Source: an uncultured Parabacteroides sp. (GTDB lineage Bacteria; Bacteroidota; Bacteroidia; Bacteroidales; Tannerellaceae). Taken from it: a stretch of DNA of 64,000 nucleotides. Numbering within the stretch: position 1 is the stretch's first letter; each line of letters opens with the position of its first letter. The translations under genes were made by a program, and so were the position numbers. The stretch spans positions 1 to 64,000 of the forward strand of contig CALUZV010000003.1 of the NCBI GenBank assembly GCA_944325345.1. The letters are read 5' to 3'. The notes under the pieces are model-generated. The model worked only from the letters and a program-made list of their open reading frames with translations, was not told the origin of the DNA and did no database searches. Shown in pieces: positions 16,505 through 25,482 of this stretch.

Positions 16505-16720
16505 AAAATAACTTTCGCCGCTGGCGAAAATTACTTCCAGCGGATGGAAAGACTTTCGCCAGTGGCGAAATTAGCTTTCATTAGCAGAAAGTTATTTTTG
16601 CCACTGGCGACATTAGGTTACATTAACAGAAAGTGATTTTCGCCAGTGGCGACATTAGGTTTCATTAACAGAAAGCTATTTTCGCCACTGGCGAAAATTA
16701 TTTTCATCGGAAGGAAAAAA
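16505..16720. repeat. 41/42-bp tandem palindrome array C
   Basis: Palindromes of the form TTTCGCC-A(G/C)T-GGCGAAA are centred at 41- or 42-bp steps (core C at 16516, 16557, 16599, 16641, 16683). At half-period lie secondary elements such as TTCCAGCGGATGGAA and CATTAACAGAAAG. The array fills the convergent gap after the LytTR regulator, just ahead of the shared terminator. Confidence 0.88.
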
Positions 16721-16745
16721 TCGTCGCACGGTGCGAGAGACACAA

Positions 16746-16790
16746 AAAAGGCGGCGGGAGGGATTTTGAAGCCCTCGCCGCCGCCTTTCG
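16746..16790. terminator. Bidirectional intrinsic terminator
   Basis: AAAGGCGGCGG-GAGGG pairs with CCCTCGCCGCCGCCTTT, flanked by A and T runs, between convergent genes ending at 16499 and 16818. Confidence 0.85.
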
Positions 16791-16817
16791 TTTGTTCAGA
16801 ATAAAAATTGTAGCCGA

Positions 16818-17729
16818 TTAGAAGAGGTGTTCGGGATATTCACCGGCATCTATCAGCGACTTTATTTTGGCTACGACGCTCGGACGGTCCTCCGGATAGG
16901 TAACGCCGAACCATTTGCTCGTCGTATCGAGAACCTCCACCGTCGCCGTGCCGTTGTTGATTAATCGATCGACCATCAGAGGGATAAAGAACTCGCTCTT
17001 GAGGTTTTCGATGTTTTTCGGAGTGCTCAAAAACTCCTTGAAATACTCCAGACTGTATGCGAAATAGTCCGGCGTGAAGCCCCAGAAGTTCATACTGACT
17101 GGCGTCGTCTCCGGCGTGGCGACCCAGCGGTCGTCATCGTCGAGATACTTCACTTCGCCGTCCATGCGCTGGATTTTAGTCCGTTCTACAACCGACGTCA
17201 AGAGCTTCTGCTCGTTGGTGCCGCAGATGCCGCGTGAGACAGTCCCACTCTCGCTCAGCGTGTTTCCGACGCGGAAGCCGACCATCGCATACGTGTTCTT
17301 CGAGCCTTCGGGCAAGGCGGCGAGGAAACGTCCCATCACCTGGAATGAATCTCGTCCGTAGAAATCATCGCAGTTGATGACGGCGAAGGGTTCATGAATG
17401 ACCTGAGAACCCATCAGGACGGCGTGATTCGTTCCCCACGGCTTCGTGCGGCCCTCGGGACAGGAGAAACCTTCGGGGAGCGCGTCGAGCGATTGGAAAA
17501 CCAGCTCGCAAGGGATATGCCCCTCGTACTTGGAAATGATTTTCTGGCGGAAGTCATCTTCGAAGTCTTTGCGGATGACAAAGACGAGCTTGCCGAAGCC
17601 GGCGTGGATGGCGTCGTAGATGGAATAGTCCATGATGGTTTCGCCGTTAGGTCCGAGACCGTCTAACTGCTTCAGACCGCCATATCTGCTGCCCATGCCG
17701 GCAGCTAAAAGGAATAATGTAGGTTTCAT
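16818..17729 (-). CDS. Nucleotidyltransferase family protein (NTP_transferase)
   Basis: 303 residues from the start at 17729. The N-terminal LFLLAAGMGSRYGGLKQLDG (5-24) is the nucleotide-binding G-x-G-x-R pattern of sugar-phosphate nucleotidylyltransferases; AVINCDDFYG supplies the metal-binding Asp. The domain is close to MobA/GlmU/RfbA-type folds, but the exact sugar is not clear. An upstream ATG at 17801 was rejected because the -7 box TACTTTTG (minus strand, 17768-17775) lies between the two. Confidence 0.85.
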   Translation of the reverse strand: MKPTLFLLAAGMGSRYGGLKQLDGLGPNGETIMDYSIYDAIHAGFGKLVFVIRKDFEDDFRQKIISKYEGHIPCELVFQSLDALPEGFSCPEGRTKPWGTNHAVLMGSQVIHEPFAVINCDDFYGRDSFQVMGRFLAALPEGSKNTYAMVGFRVGNTLSESGTVSRGICGTNEQKLLTSVVERTKIQRMDGEVKYLDDDDRWVATPETTPVSMNFWGFTPDYFAYSLEYFKEFLSTPKNIENLKSEFFIPLMVDRLINNGTATVEVLDTTSKWFGVTYPEDRPSVVAKIKSLIDAGEYPEHLF

Positions 17730-17767
17730 ATCGATAAAAATAAATGGATTAAATGAATGATTTGAGG

Positions 17768-17775
17768 CAAAAGTA
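17768..17775 (-). promoter_or_regulatory. -7 box for the nucleotidyltransferase gene
   Basis: Reads TACTTTTG on the minus strand, 39 bp before the start at 17729. Confidence 0.65.
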
Positions 17776-17819
17776 GTGAATCCTGAGCAATCTGTACCCA
17801 TTTGCTGCTCTTTTTTTGC

Positions 17820-17827
17820 TACATTTG
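17820..17827 (+). promoter_or_regulatory. -7 box for the M13 peptidase gene
   Basis: TACATTTG, 28 bp before the peptidase start, with a TTTG about 19 bp upstream; divergent to the box at 17768. Confidence 0.7.
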
Positions 17828-17855
17828 TCGCCGTTTTTAGGCAAAAGAAAGAGAA

Positions 17856-19910
17856 ATGAAAAGAAAAAAATTATGGTTGCCGGTTTTAGCTGCCGGAATG
17901 GTAGCACTGGCAAGTAGTTGTGGTTCAACAGCGCCGAAGGGCGAGGAATTAAGTAATTTAGCCATCGATCCGGCTAATTTGGATACGACCGTGGCGCCCG
18001 GCGTGGACTTTTACCAATATGCGTGCGGTGGATGGATGAAGAATAATCCGCTGAAACCGGAGTATTCCAGCTACGGCGTCTTCCACCAGTTGCGCGAAGA
18101 TAATCAAGAACAAGTACGCACGCTGATCGAGGAGCTGAGTGCGCAGCCCCAGGCCGACGGAAGTGTGGCCCAGAAGATAGCCACGATGTATGCTATGGCT
18201 ATGGATAGCACGAAGACGAACGAACAAGGCTATGAACCTATCAAAGAGCAGTTGGAGGCTATCCGTACGTTGGCTTCCAAGTCCGAGCTCTCCAAGATGG
18301 TCGCTACCCTGCAACGCGAAGGGATAACTCCTTACTTCAGCCTCTATGTCGGGGCGGATGACAAGAACAGCTCCATGAATATCGTTACACTTTACCAATC
18401 CGGCTTGGGAATGGGCGACCGCGACTATTACCTGCAGGACGACGAAGCCATGGCTAAAGTCCGCGAGGCCTACAAACTGTACATCAACCAGCTCTTCACC
18501 TTCATCGGCTCGAGCCCAGAGCAGGCTGAAGCTGCCGTCGAATCGGTCATGAAGATTGAAAAGGGTATCGCTGAGGCTTCCTATACCCGCGAGGAGCTCC
18601 GTGATACACAGAAGAACTACAACAAGCTCTCCCTTGCCGACTTTCGGAAGCAGAACTCCGTAGTGGATTGGGAGGCTTACTTCTCAGCGCTCGGCCTCTC
18701 CGACCTCAAGGAGTTGAACGCTGCGCAACTCGGCTACTACGCCGCCCTCGACAAGTTCCTCCAAGGCATCTCGCTGGACGAGCAGAAGTGTTACCTTGCC
18801 TTCAGCCTCATGAACTCCGCCGCTGGCTATCTCGACGATAACTTCGTGAATGCCTCTTTCGATTTCTACGGAAAGGCTATGTCCGGCATCCAAGAGCAGC
18901 AGCCGCGTTGGAAGCGGGCAGTCAACTCCGTCAACAGCACGCTGGGCGAGGCCGTGGGTGAAATGTATGTAGCCAAGTACTTCCCTGCATCGTCCAAGGA
19001 GAGGATGCTGACACTCGTCAAGAACCTCCAGACCGCGTTGGGCGAACGCATCGCCTCGCTCCCCTGGATGGGCGACTCTACGAAGCTGAAGGCGCAACAG
19101 AAGTTATCCTCCTTCACCATCAAGATAGGATACCCCGACAAGTGGCGGGACTATGGCTCGCTGGAGATAAAGGCAGACTCTTACTGGGCCAACATACGGC
19201 GTGCCCAGGTCTTCGACTTCGACTATATGCTGGCGGATGTAGGCAAGCCCGTCGATAAGTCCCGGTGGTACATGACGCCCCAGACGGTGAATGCCTATTA
19301 CAGCCCCAACACCAATGAGATCTGCTTCCCTGCCGGCATCCTCCAGCCGCCCTTCTTCAATCCCGAGGCGGACGACGCGGTAAACTACGGCGCCATCGGT
19401 GTAGTTATCGGGCACGAGATGACGCACGGGTTCGACGACCAAGGGCGCAACTATGATAAGGACGGCAACCTCGTGGATTGGTGGACGGCTCAGGATGCAG
19501 CCCAATTCACCCAGCGCGCCGACATCCTCGCCGACCAATACAGCAGTATCATCGTTGTCGATACGGTACACGCCAACGGACGTTACACGCTGGGCGAGAA
19601 CATCGCTGACCAGGGTGGCCTCTTGGTTGCGCACCAAGCCTATATGAATAGCTTGAAGGGGAAGGAGACGCCGGCTCCCATCGCGGGCTTCACCCACGAG
19701 CAGCGGTTCTACCTCGGCTACGCGGGGCTGTGGGCCATGAATATCCGACCGGAAGAGATTGTCCGCCTCACGAAAATCGACCCGCACTCGCTGGGCAAGT
19801 GGCGCGTCAATGCTGCCCTCAAGAACATCGATGACTTCTATACGGCCTTCGATATCAAGGAGGGGGATGCGATGTACCTCGCTCCCGAGAAGCGCGTGAA
19901 TGTATGGTAG
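17856..19910 (+). CDS. M13 (neprilysin/PepO-like) zinc metallopeptidase, lipoprotein
   Basis: A 684-residue protein. The lipobox ALASSC gives a lipidated Cys at about 22, so it is membrane-anchored outside the cytoplasm. The family's N-terminal region (PGVDFYQYACGGWMKNNPL) and large helical domain precede the catalytic domain. The zinc motif HEMTH is at 520-524, and the third ligand lies in ENIADQGG (E581, with D585 supporting). Full length and intact, it should degrade oligopeptides. It has its own promoter at 17820. The next gene also has its own promoter. Confidence 0.94.
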   Translation: MKRKKLWLPVLAAGMVALASSCGSTAPKGEELSNLAIDPANLDTTVAPGVDFYQYACGGWMKNNPLKPEYSSYGVFHQLREDNQEQVRTLIEELSAQPQADGSVAQKIATMYAMAMDSTKTNEQGYEPIKEQLEAIRTLASKSELSKMVATLQREGITPYFSLYVGADDKNSSMNIVTLYQSGLGMGDRDYYLQDDEAMAKVREAYKLYINQLFTFIGSSPEQAEAAVESVMKIEKGIAEASYTREELRDTQKNYNKLSLADFRKQNSVVDWEAYFSALGLSDLKELNAAQLGYYAALDKFLQGISLDEQKCYLAFSLMNSAAGYLDDNFVNASFDFYGKAMSGIQEQQPRWKRAVNSVNSTLGEAVGEMYVAKYFPASSKERMLTLVKNLQTALGERIASLPWMGDSTKLKAQQKLSSFTIKIGYPDKWRDYGSLEIKADSYWANIRRAQVFDFDYMLADVGKPVDKSRWYMTPQTVNAYYSPNTNEICFPAGILQPPFFNPEADDAVNYGAIGVVIGHEMTHGFDDQGRNYDKDGNLVDWWTAQDAAQFTQRADILADQYSSIIVVDTVHANGRYTLGENIADQGGLLVAHQAYMNSLKGKETPAPIAGFTHEQRFYLGYAGLWAMNIRPEEIVRLTKIDPHSLGKWRVNAALKNIDDFYTAFDIKEGDAMYLAPEKRVNVW

Positions 19911-19957
19911 CGATAAGATTCGAGGGGCAACCGTGGGTTTATTTCGTAAGTTCTTCC

Positions 19958-19965
19958 TATCTTTG
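19958..19965 (+). promoter_or_regulatory. -7 box for the SPOR lipoprotein gene
   Basis: TATCTTTG, 50 bp before the start at 20016. Confidence 0.65.
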
Positions 19966-20015
19966 CCCCCACATTCGAAAGAAGTAATATCGTATAATAT
20001 ATAAAGTGTAACATT

Positions 20016-20513
20016 ATGAACAAGATTTGCCTATTGGGAGCCTCCCTCTGTGTCGCTTTGGCCTTCACCTCTTGTAAGCCGAAGCAGAGTGCCTACAAAG
20101 CTGCTTATGAAGCCGCTAAAGAGAAGGAAACGACCGCTCCCGTCCAGGAAGAAGTGGTTTACGAAGAGGAATCTGAGCCCGTCGCTCCAGTCTCCAAGCC
20201 GCGCTCGGAGGCCGTATCGGCTACGACTCGTACGGAGAACATCACCGCAGTCGCCGGAGAAGATGCCAACCGCCTGAAGCGCTACAGCGTCGTGGTTGGT
20301 AGCTTCCGCAACAAGACCAACGCTTATTCCCTCAAGGAACGCATGATTGAAGCGGGCTACGACGCTGTCCTTGGTGAAAACGAGCAAGGCATGTTGCGCG
20401 TCATCGTCTCCAGCTTCGACAACAAGGCTGATGCTATCGAGAGCCGCGAAGCTATCAAGGCTAAGTACGCTCCGAACTTCCAGGACGCATGGCTCCTCGA
20501 GAAAGCCTACTGA
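20016..20513 (+). CDS. SPOR-domain lipoprotein
   Basis: 165 residues: lipobox FTSC with C20, a low-complexity Lys/Glu/Pro/Val linker (22-85), then a C-terminal SPOR domain (about 88-160; YSVVVGSFRNKTNAYSLKER ... MLRVIVSSFDNKADA). SPOR domains bind glycan strands lacking stem peptides, as at division septa. The protein is therefore probably an envelope lipoprotein binding denuded peptidoglycan. The gene has its own promoter and is followed by a repeat-rich gap. Confidence 0.88.
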   Translation: MNKICLLGASLCVALAFTSCKPKQSAYKAAYEAAKEKETTAPVQEEVVYEEESEPVAPVSKPRSEAVSATTRTENITAVAGEDANRLKRYSVVVGSFRNKTNAYSLKERMIEAGYDAVLGENEQGMLRVIVSSFDNKADAIESREAIKAKYAPNFQDAWLLEKAY

Positions 20514-20635
20514 TTGTCAATTGACAATTAACAATGCACAATGGACAATTGATACCTGCCGGAGGATTTTCCTTCCACGAGGCAATCAATTGTCCATTTT
20601 CAATTGTCAATTGTCAATTCTCCACTGTCAATTCA
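20514..20635. repeat. CAATTGACAATT-type satellite, inverted
   Basis: Repeats of the roughly 10-bp motif CAATTGACAA, and its inverse, lie on both sides of a unique stretch of about 55 bp, so the whole can fold as one long hairpin. The same motif set occurs at 39264-39345. It separates the SPOR gene from the 3' end of the cyclophilin gene. Confidence 0.8.
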
Positions 20636-21454
20636 TTGGAATACCTCGGTCCCCTCAATCACCACGTCTTTAACCGGTCTATCGTTCCCGTCCGTCTCTA
20701 CAAGCGACATCTTCTCCACGATATCCAGTCCCTCGACTACTTCCCCGAAGATAGTTACGGAGCCGTCCAAGTGCGGTGTTCCCCCGATGGTCTTATATAC
20801 TTCCCTGTGTTCCTTTGGGATAACCACGCGCGGCAGTGTCGCCAGGGTATCCTGCAAGAGGAGCGTGGCCTCCATGTGGAGCGTCTCGGCATTCTCCTCC
20901 GAAGCCCAGTCGGGGTGTTGCTCGAGCAGGCGATGGCGGAAGATGGAATACAGCCACGCCTCCCGTATCTGGTTGATACGGTTCTCTATCCCGTCGAGCC
21001 CGGCGTCATCCCAGACTTTCCCTTGCACGAAGCAAAACTGTGTCCCGGCAGATGCTCGCTCGGGGTTCACATCGTCCCCCTCCTTAGCATCTATCAGCGC
21101 CCCCCGTTTGTTGAAATAATGGGGTAGTATCTCGGCCGGGACGGTATAGCCTCCACCATTCTCGCCATACAGCTTGCCGGGCTCGTGGGCGCGACTATCG
21201 GGGTCCCCGCCTTGCACCACGAATTCCTTGATGATACGGTGGAAGAGGACACCCTCATAGGCATTCTCCTGGCAAAGACGGATGAAGTTATCACGGTGCA
21301 GCGGCGTCTCGTCGTAGAGCCGGACCGTAACATCTCCCATCGTCGTTTCTACCTTCACATAGACCGGTTTCGTCGGGTCTAACTTCTTTTCCCCGCAGGA
21401 TGTCCCCAGAAGCAGGGATACCATCGCAAGAGTCAATAAACTTGTCTTTCTCAT
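20633..21454 (-). CDS. Cyclophilin-type peptidyl-prolyl isomerase, lipoprotein
   Basis: 273 residues from the start at 21454, with lipobox LLGTSC (C20), so exported and membrane-bound. The cyclophilin fold is clear: TTMGDVTVRLYDETPLHRDNF, the catalytic FHRIIKEFVVQGGDP segment, and C-terminal SVTIFGEVVEGLDIVEKM. An insert of about 90 residues in the middle (GEDVNPERASAGTQF to LPRVVIPKEHREVY) is longer than in E. coli PpiA. It assists folding of envelope proteins. A longer ORF start at 21643 was rejected because it reads into the 23-bp repeat array. Confidence 0.9.
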   Translation of the reverse strand: MRKTSLLTLAMVSLLLGTSCGEKKLDPTKPVYVKVETTMGDVTVRLYDETPLHRDNFIRLCQENAYEGVLFHRIIKEFVVQGGDPDSRAHEPGKLYGENGGGYTVPAEILPHYFNKRGALIDAKEGDDVNPERASAGTQFCFVQGKVWDDAGLDGIENRINQIREAWLYSIFRHRLLEQHPDWASEENAETLHMEATLLLQDTLATLPRVVIPKEHREVYKTIGGTPHLDGSVTIFGEVVEGLDIVEKMSLVETDGNDRPVKDVVIEGTEVFQ

Positions 21455-21504
21455 GTCGTTATAATAATTTAGTGTTAATCGAATAATCTGGTTGCTTTTG
21501 GTGC

Positions 21505-21895
21505 GAGTAAGAGCATCGCTCGGGTGCAAGGGATAGCATCGCTCGGGTGCAAGAGGGAGGATCGTAGCAGTGCAGACGGGAGCATCGCTCGGGTCCAGAT
21601 GAGAGCATCGCTCGAGGCCATCCCATGCACCAAAAGCAAGCATATATTTACCTTAATATTGTTTGATAAAATAGACTGGTTTGGGGTGGAGGCAGACAGT
21701 CGCTCGACTGTCTCGCACACCCTCGCTCGACTGTCTGACACACCCTCGCCCGACTGTCTGACACACCCTCGCTCGACTGTCTGACACACCCTCGCTCGAC
21801 TGTCTGACCGCTACCAAGGCGACTGTCTGACTGCTACCAAGGCGACTGTCTGACTGCTACCAAGGCGACTGTCTCTCTCCACCCCAAGGCGCGGC
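21505..21895. repeat. 23-bp tandem arrays D (two sequence types)
   Basis: The left part has GCATCGCTCGGGTGCAAG-type units with ATCG at 21515, 21538, 21561, 21584 and 21607 (23-bp step). The right part, from about 21690, repeats CTCGCTCGACTGTCTGACACA-like units and then CTACCAAGGCGACTGTCTGA-like units, again every 23 bp. CAGACAGTCG and CGACTGTCTG form a palindrome at its left end. No gene is seen between 21455 and 21907. Confidence 0.88.
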
Positions 21896-21907
21896 CTGTT
21901 TTTTACC

Positions 21908-23752
21908 CTACCGTTTCCCTTCCTTTTCCTCGCTAATGATCATCTGGCACCTTCGGCAGTCGAACGTCAGACGCAAGCGGGTATCCCTATACATTATATA
22001 ATAAGGCTCGCGGAAAGGGGACTTCCCGTGTTGATACGTGGGGCACCAGCCAAGGCTGTAGCGGAGGCAGTGTTTGGTGAACATCAGGGGTACACCGGGG
22101 CGGGGCTGTAGCTCGAAGGCTGGCTCGATGGTGCGCACACCGCGCTCGGTGTAGAAACGTCGTGCCTCGCGGTTGGATACATTGCCGAGGTACGTGAGTG
22201 TCGTTTCGGGGTATATGGGTTTGTTGGTCAGTTGCTTGTGTGGGGTAAGCTCTCGACGGAACCGCATCTTGCGGACCGAGAGGAGGCGTTCGACGGCCTC
22301 GCGGCGCATATCCGCCAGGAATGAGGCGGGGAGGAACCAGGGGCTCGAGAGGCTGATGTCGATGCGCCCGGGAGAGAAGGACGTGTTGCCCAGTTTGGCG
22401 AGCTGCATGCGGATGGTGTCGAGCTGGTCGCGCTTCGCGAGTTGCTTCTCGAGGGGGCGTGCCAGCATCACACGGGCACCGCTCGCGTCTTCCATTGTGA
22501 GCGTAAACCCAAAGTTGTTCTCTGTGAGTGAGATGGATACAGGGATGCGCCTCTCGGCAGACGGCTTGCTGAGCTGCCTCTCGAAGGCCTGGTCGAAGTT
22601 CCGGAACAGCGGCGTACGCGGGGCGAGGCGCGGCATCTCCGCCGGGAAGATGCGGTTGCCCTCGACTCGGTTGATGCGGAAGCCCTGCATTTCCCCACGG
22701 GGGGTGAAGAAGACGAGGCCGTCGCCGTTGTTGAATGCCGTGGTGCCGGCGACGATGATGCTGTTGCTGCGTATTTCCTTCACGTGGCCGACGGGCTCGC
22801 CGACTGACTTGGGGCTGTCGAAGGCCGTGATGTCGCGCTGCCGTCCGTGCAGGAAGAAGTCGGTGAAGCCGCGATTAAAGCTCTTGCGGAGGTCGGCTCG
22901 GAAGGTGTAGTCGCAGTGCCCGTCGGAAGCCGGGACGAACTCCTGCCTGCGGGCGAATATCTGGTCTAACTGCTGTCGGTAGTAGGCGGTTACATTCTTC
23001 ACATAGGATACATCCTTGAGGCGGCCTTCAATCTTCAGCGAGGAGACGCCGGCATCGAGCAACGGCTCGAGGTTGGAGGCCTGGCAGAGATCCCGGAGCG
23101 AGAGCAAGTGCTTGTCGCGGAGGATGACCCGCCCGTCGGCATCCGTCATCGTGTAGGGGAGGCGGCAGAACTGCGCGCACGAGCCCCGGTTGGCGCTTCG
23201 CCCGGCGATGGCTTGGCTCAAGTAGCATTGCCCGCTGAACGAGACACATAGCGCGCCGTGGATGAATACCTCGAGGGGGACGGTGGCCACCGCGCTGATG
23301 CGGCGAATCTCCTCGAGGGAAAGCTCGCGGGCAAGTACAATCTGGCGGAAGCCGGCCTCTTGGAGGAACTGGACCTTGGCGGGCGTGCGGTTGTCCATCT
23401 GGGTACTGGCGTGGAGGGGGATGGGGGGCAAGTCAAGCTGGGTGAGGCCCAGGTCTTGGACGATGAGGGCGTCTGCTCCGGCGTCGTAGAGTTGCCAGGC
23501 GAGGCGGCGAGAATCCTCCAGCTCCGCGTCGGTGAGGATGGTATTCAGGGCGACATAGATGCGCGCGCCGAAGCGGTGGGCGTAGTCGCAGAGGGAACTG
23601 ATGTCGTGGAGTGAATTGGGGGCGGCGGCACGGGCGCTGAATCTCGGAGCGCCGATATAGACCGCGTCGGCCCCATGGTTTATAGCCTCGATGCCGCAGG
23701 TGATGTCTTTAGCCGGGGCAAGGAGTTCGATGGGTCTTATGTGATGGGTCAT
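21908..23752 (-). CDS. U32 family protein (RlhA-like, with DUF3656-type C-terminus)
   Basis: 614 residues. The N-terminal U32 barrel begins IELLAPAKDITCGIEAINHGADAVYIG and includes the Cys-rich segment CVSFSGQCYLSQ...GSCAQFCR (about 168-195), which likely binds an Fe-S cluster. Known U32 proteins hydroxylate RNA (RlhA at 23S C2501, TrhP at tRNA U34) rather than act as peptidases. The long C-terminal half matches the RlhA architecture better than the shorter TrhP, so RlhA-like is preferred. It starts 4 bp after the metA stop, so the two form an operon. Confidence 0.85.
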   Translation of the reverse strand: MTHHIRPIELLAPAKDITCGIEAINHGADAVYIGAPRFSARAAAPNSLHDISSLCDYAHRFGARIYVALNTILTDAELEDSRRLAWQLYDAGADALIVQDLGLTQLDLPPIPLHASTQMDNRTPAKVQFLQEAGFRQIVLARELSLEEIRRISAVATVPLEVFIHGALCVSFSGQCYLSQAIAGRSANRGSCAQFCRLPYTMTDADGRVILRDKHLLSLRDLCQASNLEPLLDAGVSSLKIEGRLKDVSYVKNVTAYYRQQLDQIFARRQEFVPASDGHCDYTFRADLRKSFNRGFTDFFLHGRQRDITAFDSPKSVGEPVGHVKEIRSNSIIVAGTTAFNNGDGLVFFTPRGEMQGFRINRVEGNRIFPAEMPRLAPRTPLFRNFDQAFERQLSKPSAERRIPVSISLTENNFGFTLTMEDASGARVMLARPLEKQLAKRDQLDTIRMQLAKLGNTSFSPGRIDISLSSPWFLPASFLADMRREAVERLLSVRKMRFRRELTPHKQLTNKPIYPETTLTYLGNVSNREARRFYTERGVRTIEPAFELQPRPGVPLMFTKHCLRYSLGWCPTYQHGKSPFREPYYIMYRDTRLRLTFDCRRCQMIISEEKEGKR

Positions 23753-23756
23753 CTGC

Positions 23757-24695
23757 TCAAGGATGTAGGTGGTCGAGGTGGGCGATGTCTTCGGGTCGAT
23801 AAGGAGTCTCTTGGTACACGTAGTAGTTCAGCCAGTTCGTAAAGAGAAGGTTGGCATGACCGCGCCACCGGACGACAGGGCCGAGGCTGGGGTCATCGTT
23901 ACGGTAGTAGTTACGGGGAACGGCGATAGGCAGTCCCTTGTTGAGGTCGCGTACATACTCGTCATTCAACGTGTAGGGCGAGTACTCGGAGTGGCCGGTG
24001 ATAAAGAACTCGCGGCCGCCGCGCGCCATGGCCATGTACACGCCCGACTCCTCGCTCTCGGAGAGGAGGGTTAGCTCGGGGACTTTCAATATATCCTCCC
24101 GACGGACCTCCGTATGCCTGCTGTGAGGCACGTAGAACTCATCATCGAAGCCCCGGAATATCGGCAGGAAAGGCTCGCGGAGCGTATGCCGGAAGACGCC
24201 GAACATCTTTGCCGGCAGGCTATACTTCGGGATGCCATAGAAGTGGTAGAGGCTCGCCTGGGCAGCCCAGCATATATATAAGGTAGAGGTAACGTGGGTG
24301 CGTGCCCAGTCGAAGATGCCGGTGATCTCTTCCCAGTAGTTGACCTCCTCGAAGGGCATCTGCTCGACGGGTGCCCCGGTAACAATCATGCCATCGAAGT
24401 AGTCCTCCTTGATAGCATCGAAGTCCTTGTAGAACTGGCGCATGTGCTCGATAGGCGTGTTCTTGGGAGTATGCCCCTTTATCTTCATGAAGAGAACCTC
24501 TATCTGGAGCGGGGAGTTGCTCAGGAGACGGACTAAGTCGGTCTCCGTCGTTATCTTAAGAGGCATCAGGTTGAGGACCACCACCCGCAGCGGCCGGATG
24601 TCTTGCGACGAAGCCCGGAGGGAGTCCATGACAAAGATATGTTCCTTCTTCAGCAGTTCTATTGCCGGAAGGTTCTTTTGTAAATTTAAAGGCAT
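23757..24695 (-). CDS. metA: Homoserine O-acetyltransferase, MetA family
   Basis: 312 residues, full-length MetA fold. The acyl-enzyme cysteine is C142 (TLYICWAAQASLYHFYGIPK), with His/Glu in ITGHSEYSP (near 235-237). The acyl-CoA-selecting residue is E111 (TGAPVEQMPFEEVNYW). In characterised MetA proteins Glu at 111 gives acetyl-CoA specificity and Gly gives succinyl-CoA, so acetyltransfer is predicted despite the family's usual succinyltransferase label. The product, O-acetylhomoserine, feeds methionine synthesis. It is first in an operon with the U32 gene. Confidence 0.92.
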   Translation of the reverse strand: MPLNLQKNLPAIELLKKEHIFVMDSLRASSQDIRPLRVVVLNLMPLKITTETDLVRLLSNSPLQIEVLFMKIKGHTPKNTPIEHMRQFYKDFDAIKEDYFDGMIVTGAPVEQMPFEEVNYWEEITGIFDWARTHVTSTLYICWAAQASLYHFYGIPKYSLPAKMFGVFRHTLREPFLPIFRGFDDEFYVPHSRHTEVRREDILKVPELTLLSESEESGVYMAMARGGREFFITGHSEYSPYTLNDEYVRDLNKGLPIAVPRNYYRNDDPSLGPVVRWRGHANLLFTNWLNYYVYQETPYRPEDIAHLDHLHP

Positions 24696-24703
24696 TGTGT
24701 GAG

Positions 24704-24779
24704 TTATGAGTTATAGGTTATGAGTTAGAGTTATGAGTTACTTCGCCCCGACTCGGAACTCATAACTCATAACTCGGAA
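24704..24779. repeat. GTTATGAGTTA satellite, inverted
   Basis: Several copies of GTTATGAGTTA on the left are mirrored by AACTCATAAC copies on the right around a short centre (CTTCGCCCCGACTC), giving one long imperfect hairpin. It is organised like the CAATTGACAATT satellites. It lies between the metA start and the OmpA gene's 3' end. Confidence 0.8.
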
Positions 24780-24782
24780 CAA

Positions 24783-25466
24783 TTATTGAAGCGTCCCCGC
24801 CTGTGCTTCCTGTATCATCTTCTCGCTCGGGAGGATGATGATTTCCACGCGGCGGTTCAAGGCACGGCCTTCGACGGTGCTGTTATCGGCGATAGGCTCG
24901 TGGATACCTTTGCCCTCGAACTCCATGCGCTTGCTGCTGACGCCTTGGTCCACCATCAGGTAGTCGAAGACGCTCTTGGCGCGCTTTTCGGAGAGGGTCT
25001 GGTTGTAGTCCACGTTGCCTGTATTGTCGGTATGGCCTACGATCTTGATGTCCGTATCCGGATTCTGGTTGAGGCTTTCGGCCAACTTCCGGAGGGCGCT
25101 GCGCGAGGCGTCGCTCAGCGTGCTGGAGTTGGTTGCGAACAAGATACCGGAGTCGAAGGTAACGCGCAGAGCCTCGCCTTCGTTGATGGTCTCAATCGTC
25201 GTCTCCTCCGGCAGTGTCGCCTCGAGTTCTTTCTTTTGCTTATCCATCTTTTTGCCAATCAGCGCACCCGCCGTACCACCCAAGGCAGCGCCGATGGCTG
25301 TTCCCAAGGCTGTATTCCCGGCCAAGGCACCGATACCGGCACCTACGGCAGCACCGCCACCGACGCCGATGGCTGTCCCCTTTGCCGTATTCGTCCACGT
25401 CCCGCAACTACTCAGAAGCAGGGAGCCGGACAACAAAACTGCTGAACAAAATGTCAATCCTTTCAT
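24783..25466 (-). CDS. OmpA-family lipoprotein with glycine zipper (YiaD-like)
   Basis: 227 residues. The lipobox LLSSC gives C21; a glycine-zipper segment (about 33-72, alternating small residues, GxxxGxxxG) is followed by a Lys-rich linker. The OmpA C-terminal domain (about 105-215) carries the peptidoglycan-binding pattern VGHTDNTGNVDYNQTLSEKRAKSV. It should tether the outer membrane to the cell wall. It is not obviously operonic; the acidic gene upstream is 17 bp away on the same strand and may share its transcript. Confidence 0.92.
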   Translation of the reverse strand: MKGLTFCSAVLLSGSLLLSSCGTWTNTAKGTAIGVGGGAAVGAGIGALAGNTALGTAIGAALGGTAGALIGKKMDKQKKELEATLPEETTIETINEGEALRVTFDSGILFATNSSTLSDASRSALRKLAESLNQNPDTDIKIVGHTDNTGNVDYNQTLSEKRAKSVFDYLMVDQGVSSKRMEFEGKGIHEPIADNSTVEGRALNRRVEIIILPSEKMIQEAQAGTLQ

Positions 25467-25482
25467 TTCGTTTCCTCCTTAT

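Noticed and set aside
21455..21643. Longer N-terminus for the cyclophilin lipoprotein
   Set aside because: It would read into the 23-bp repeat array and bury the lipoprotein signal peptide.
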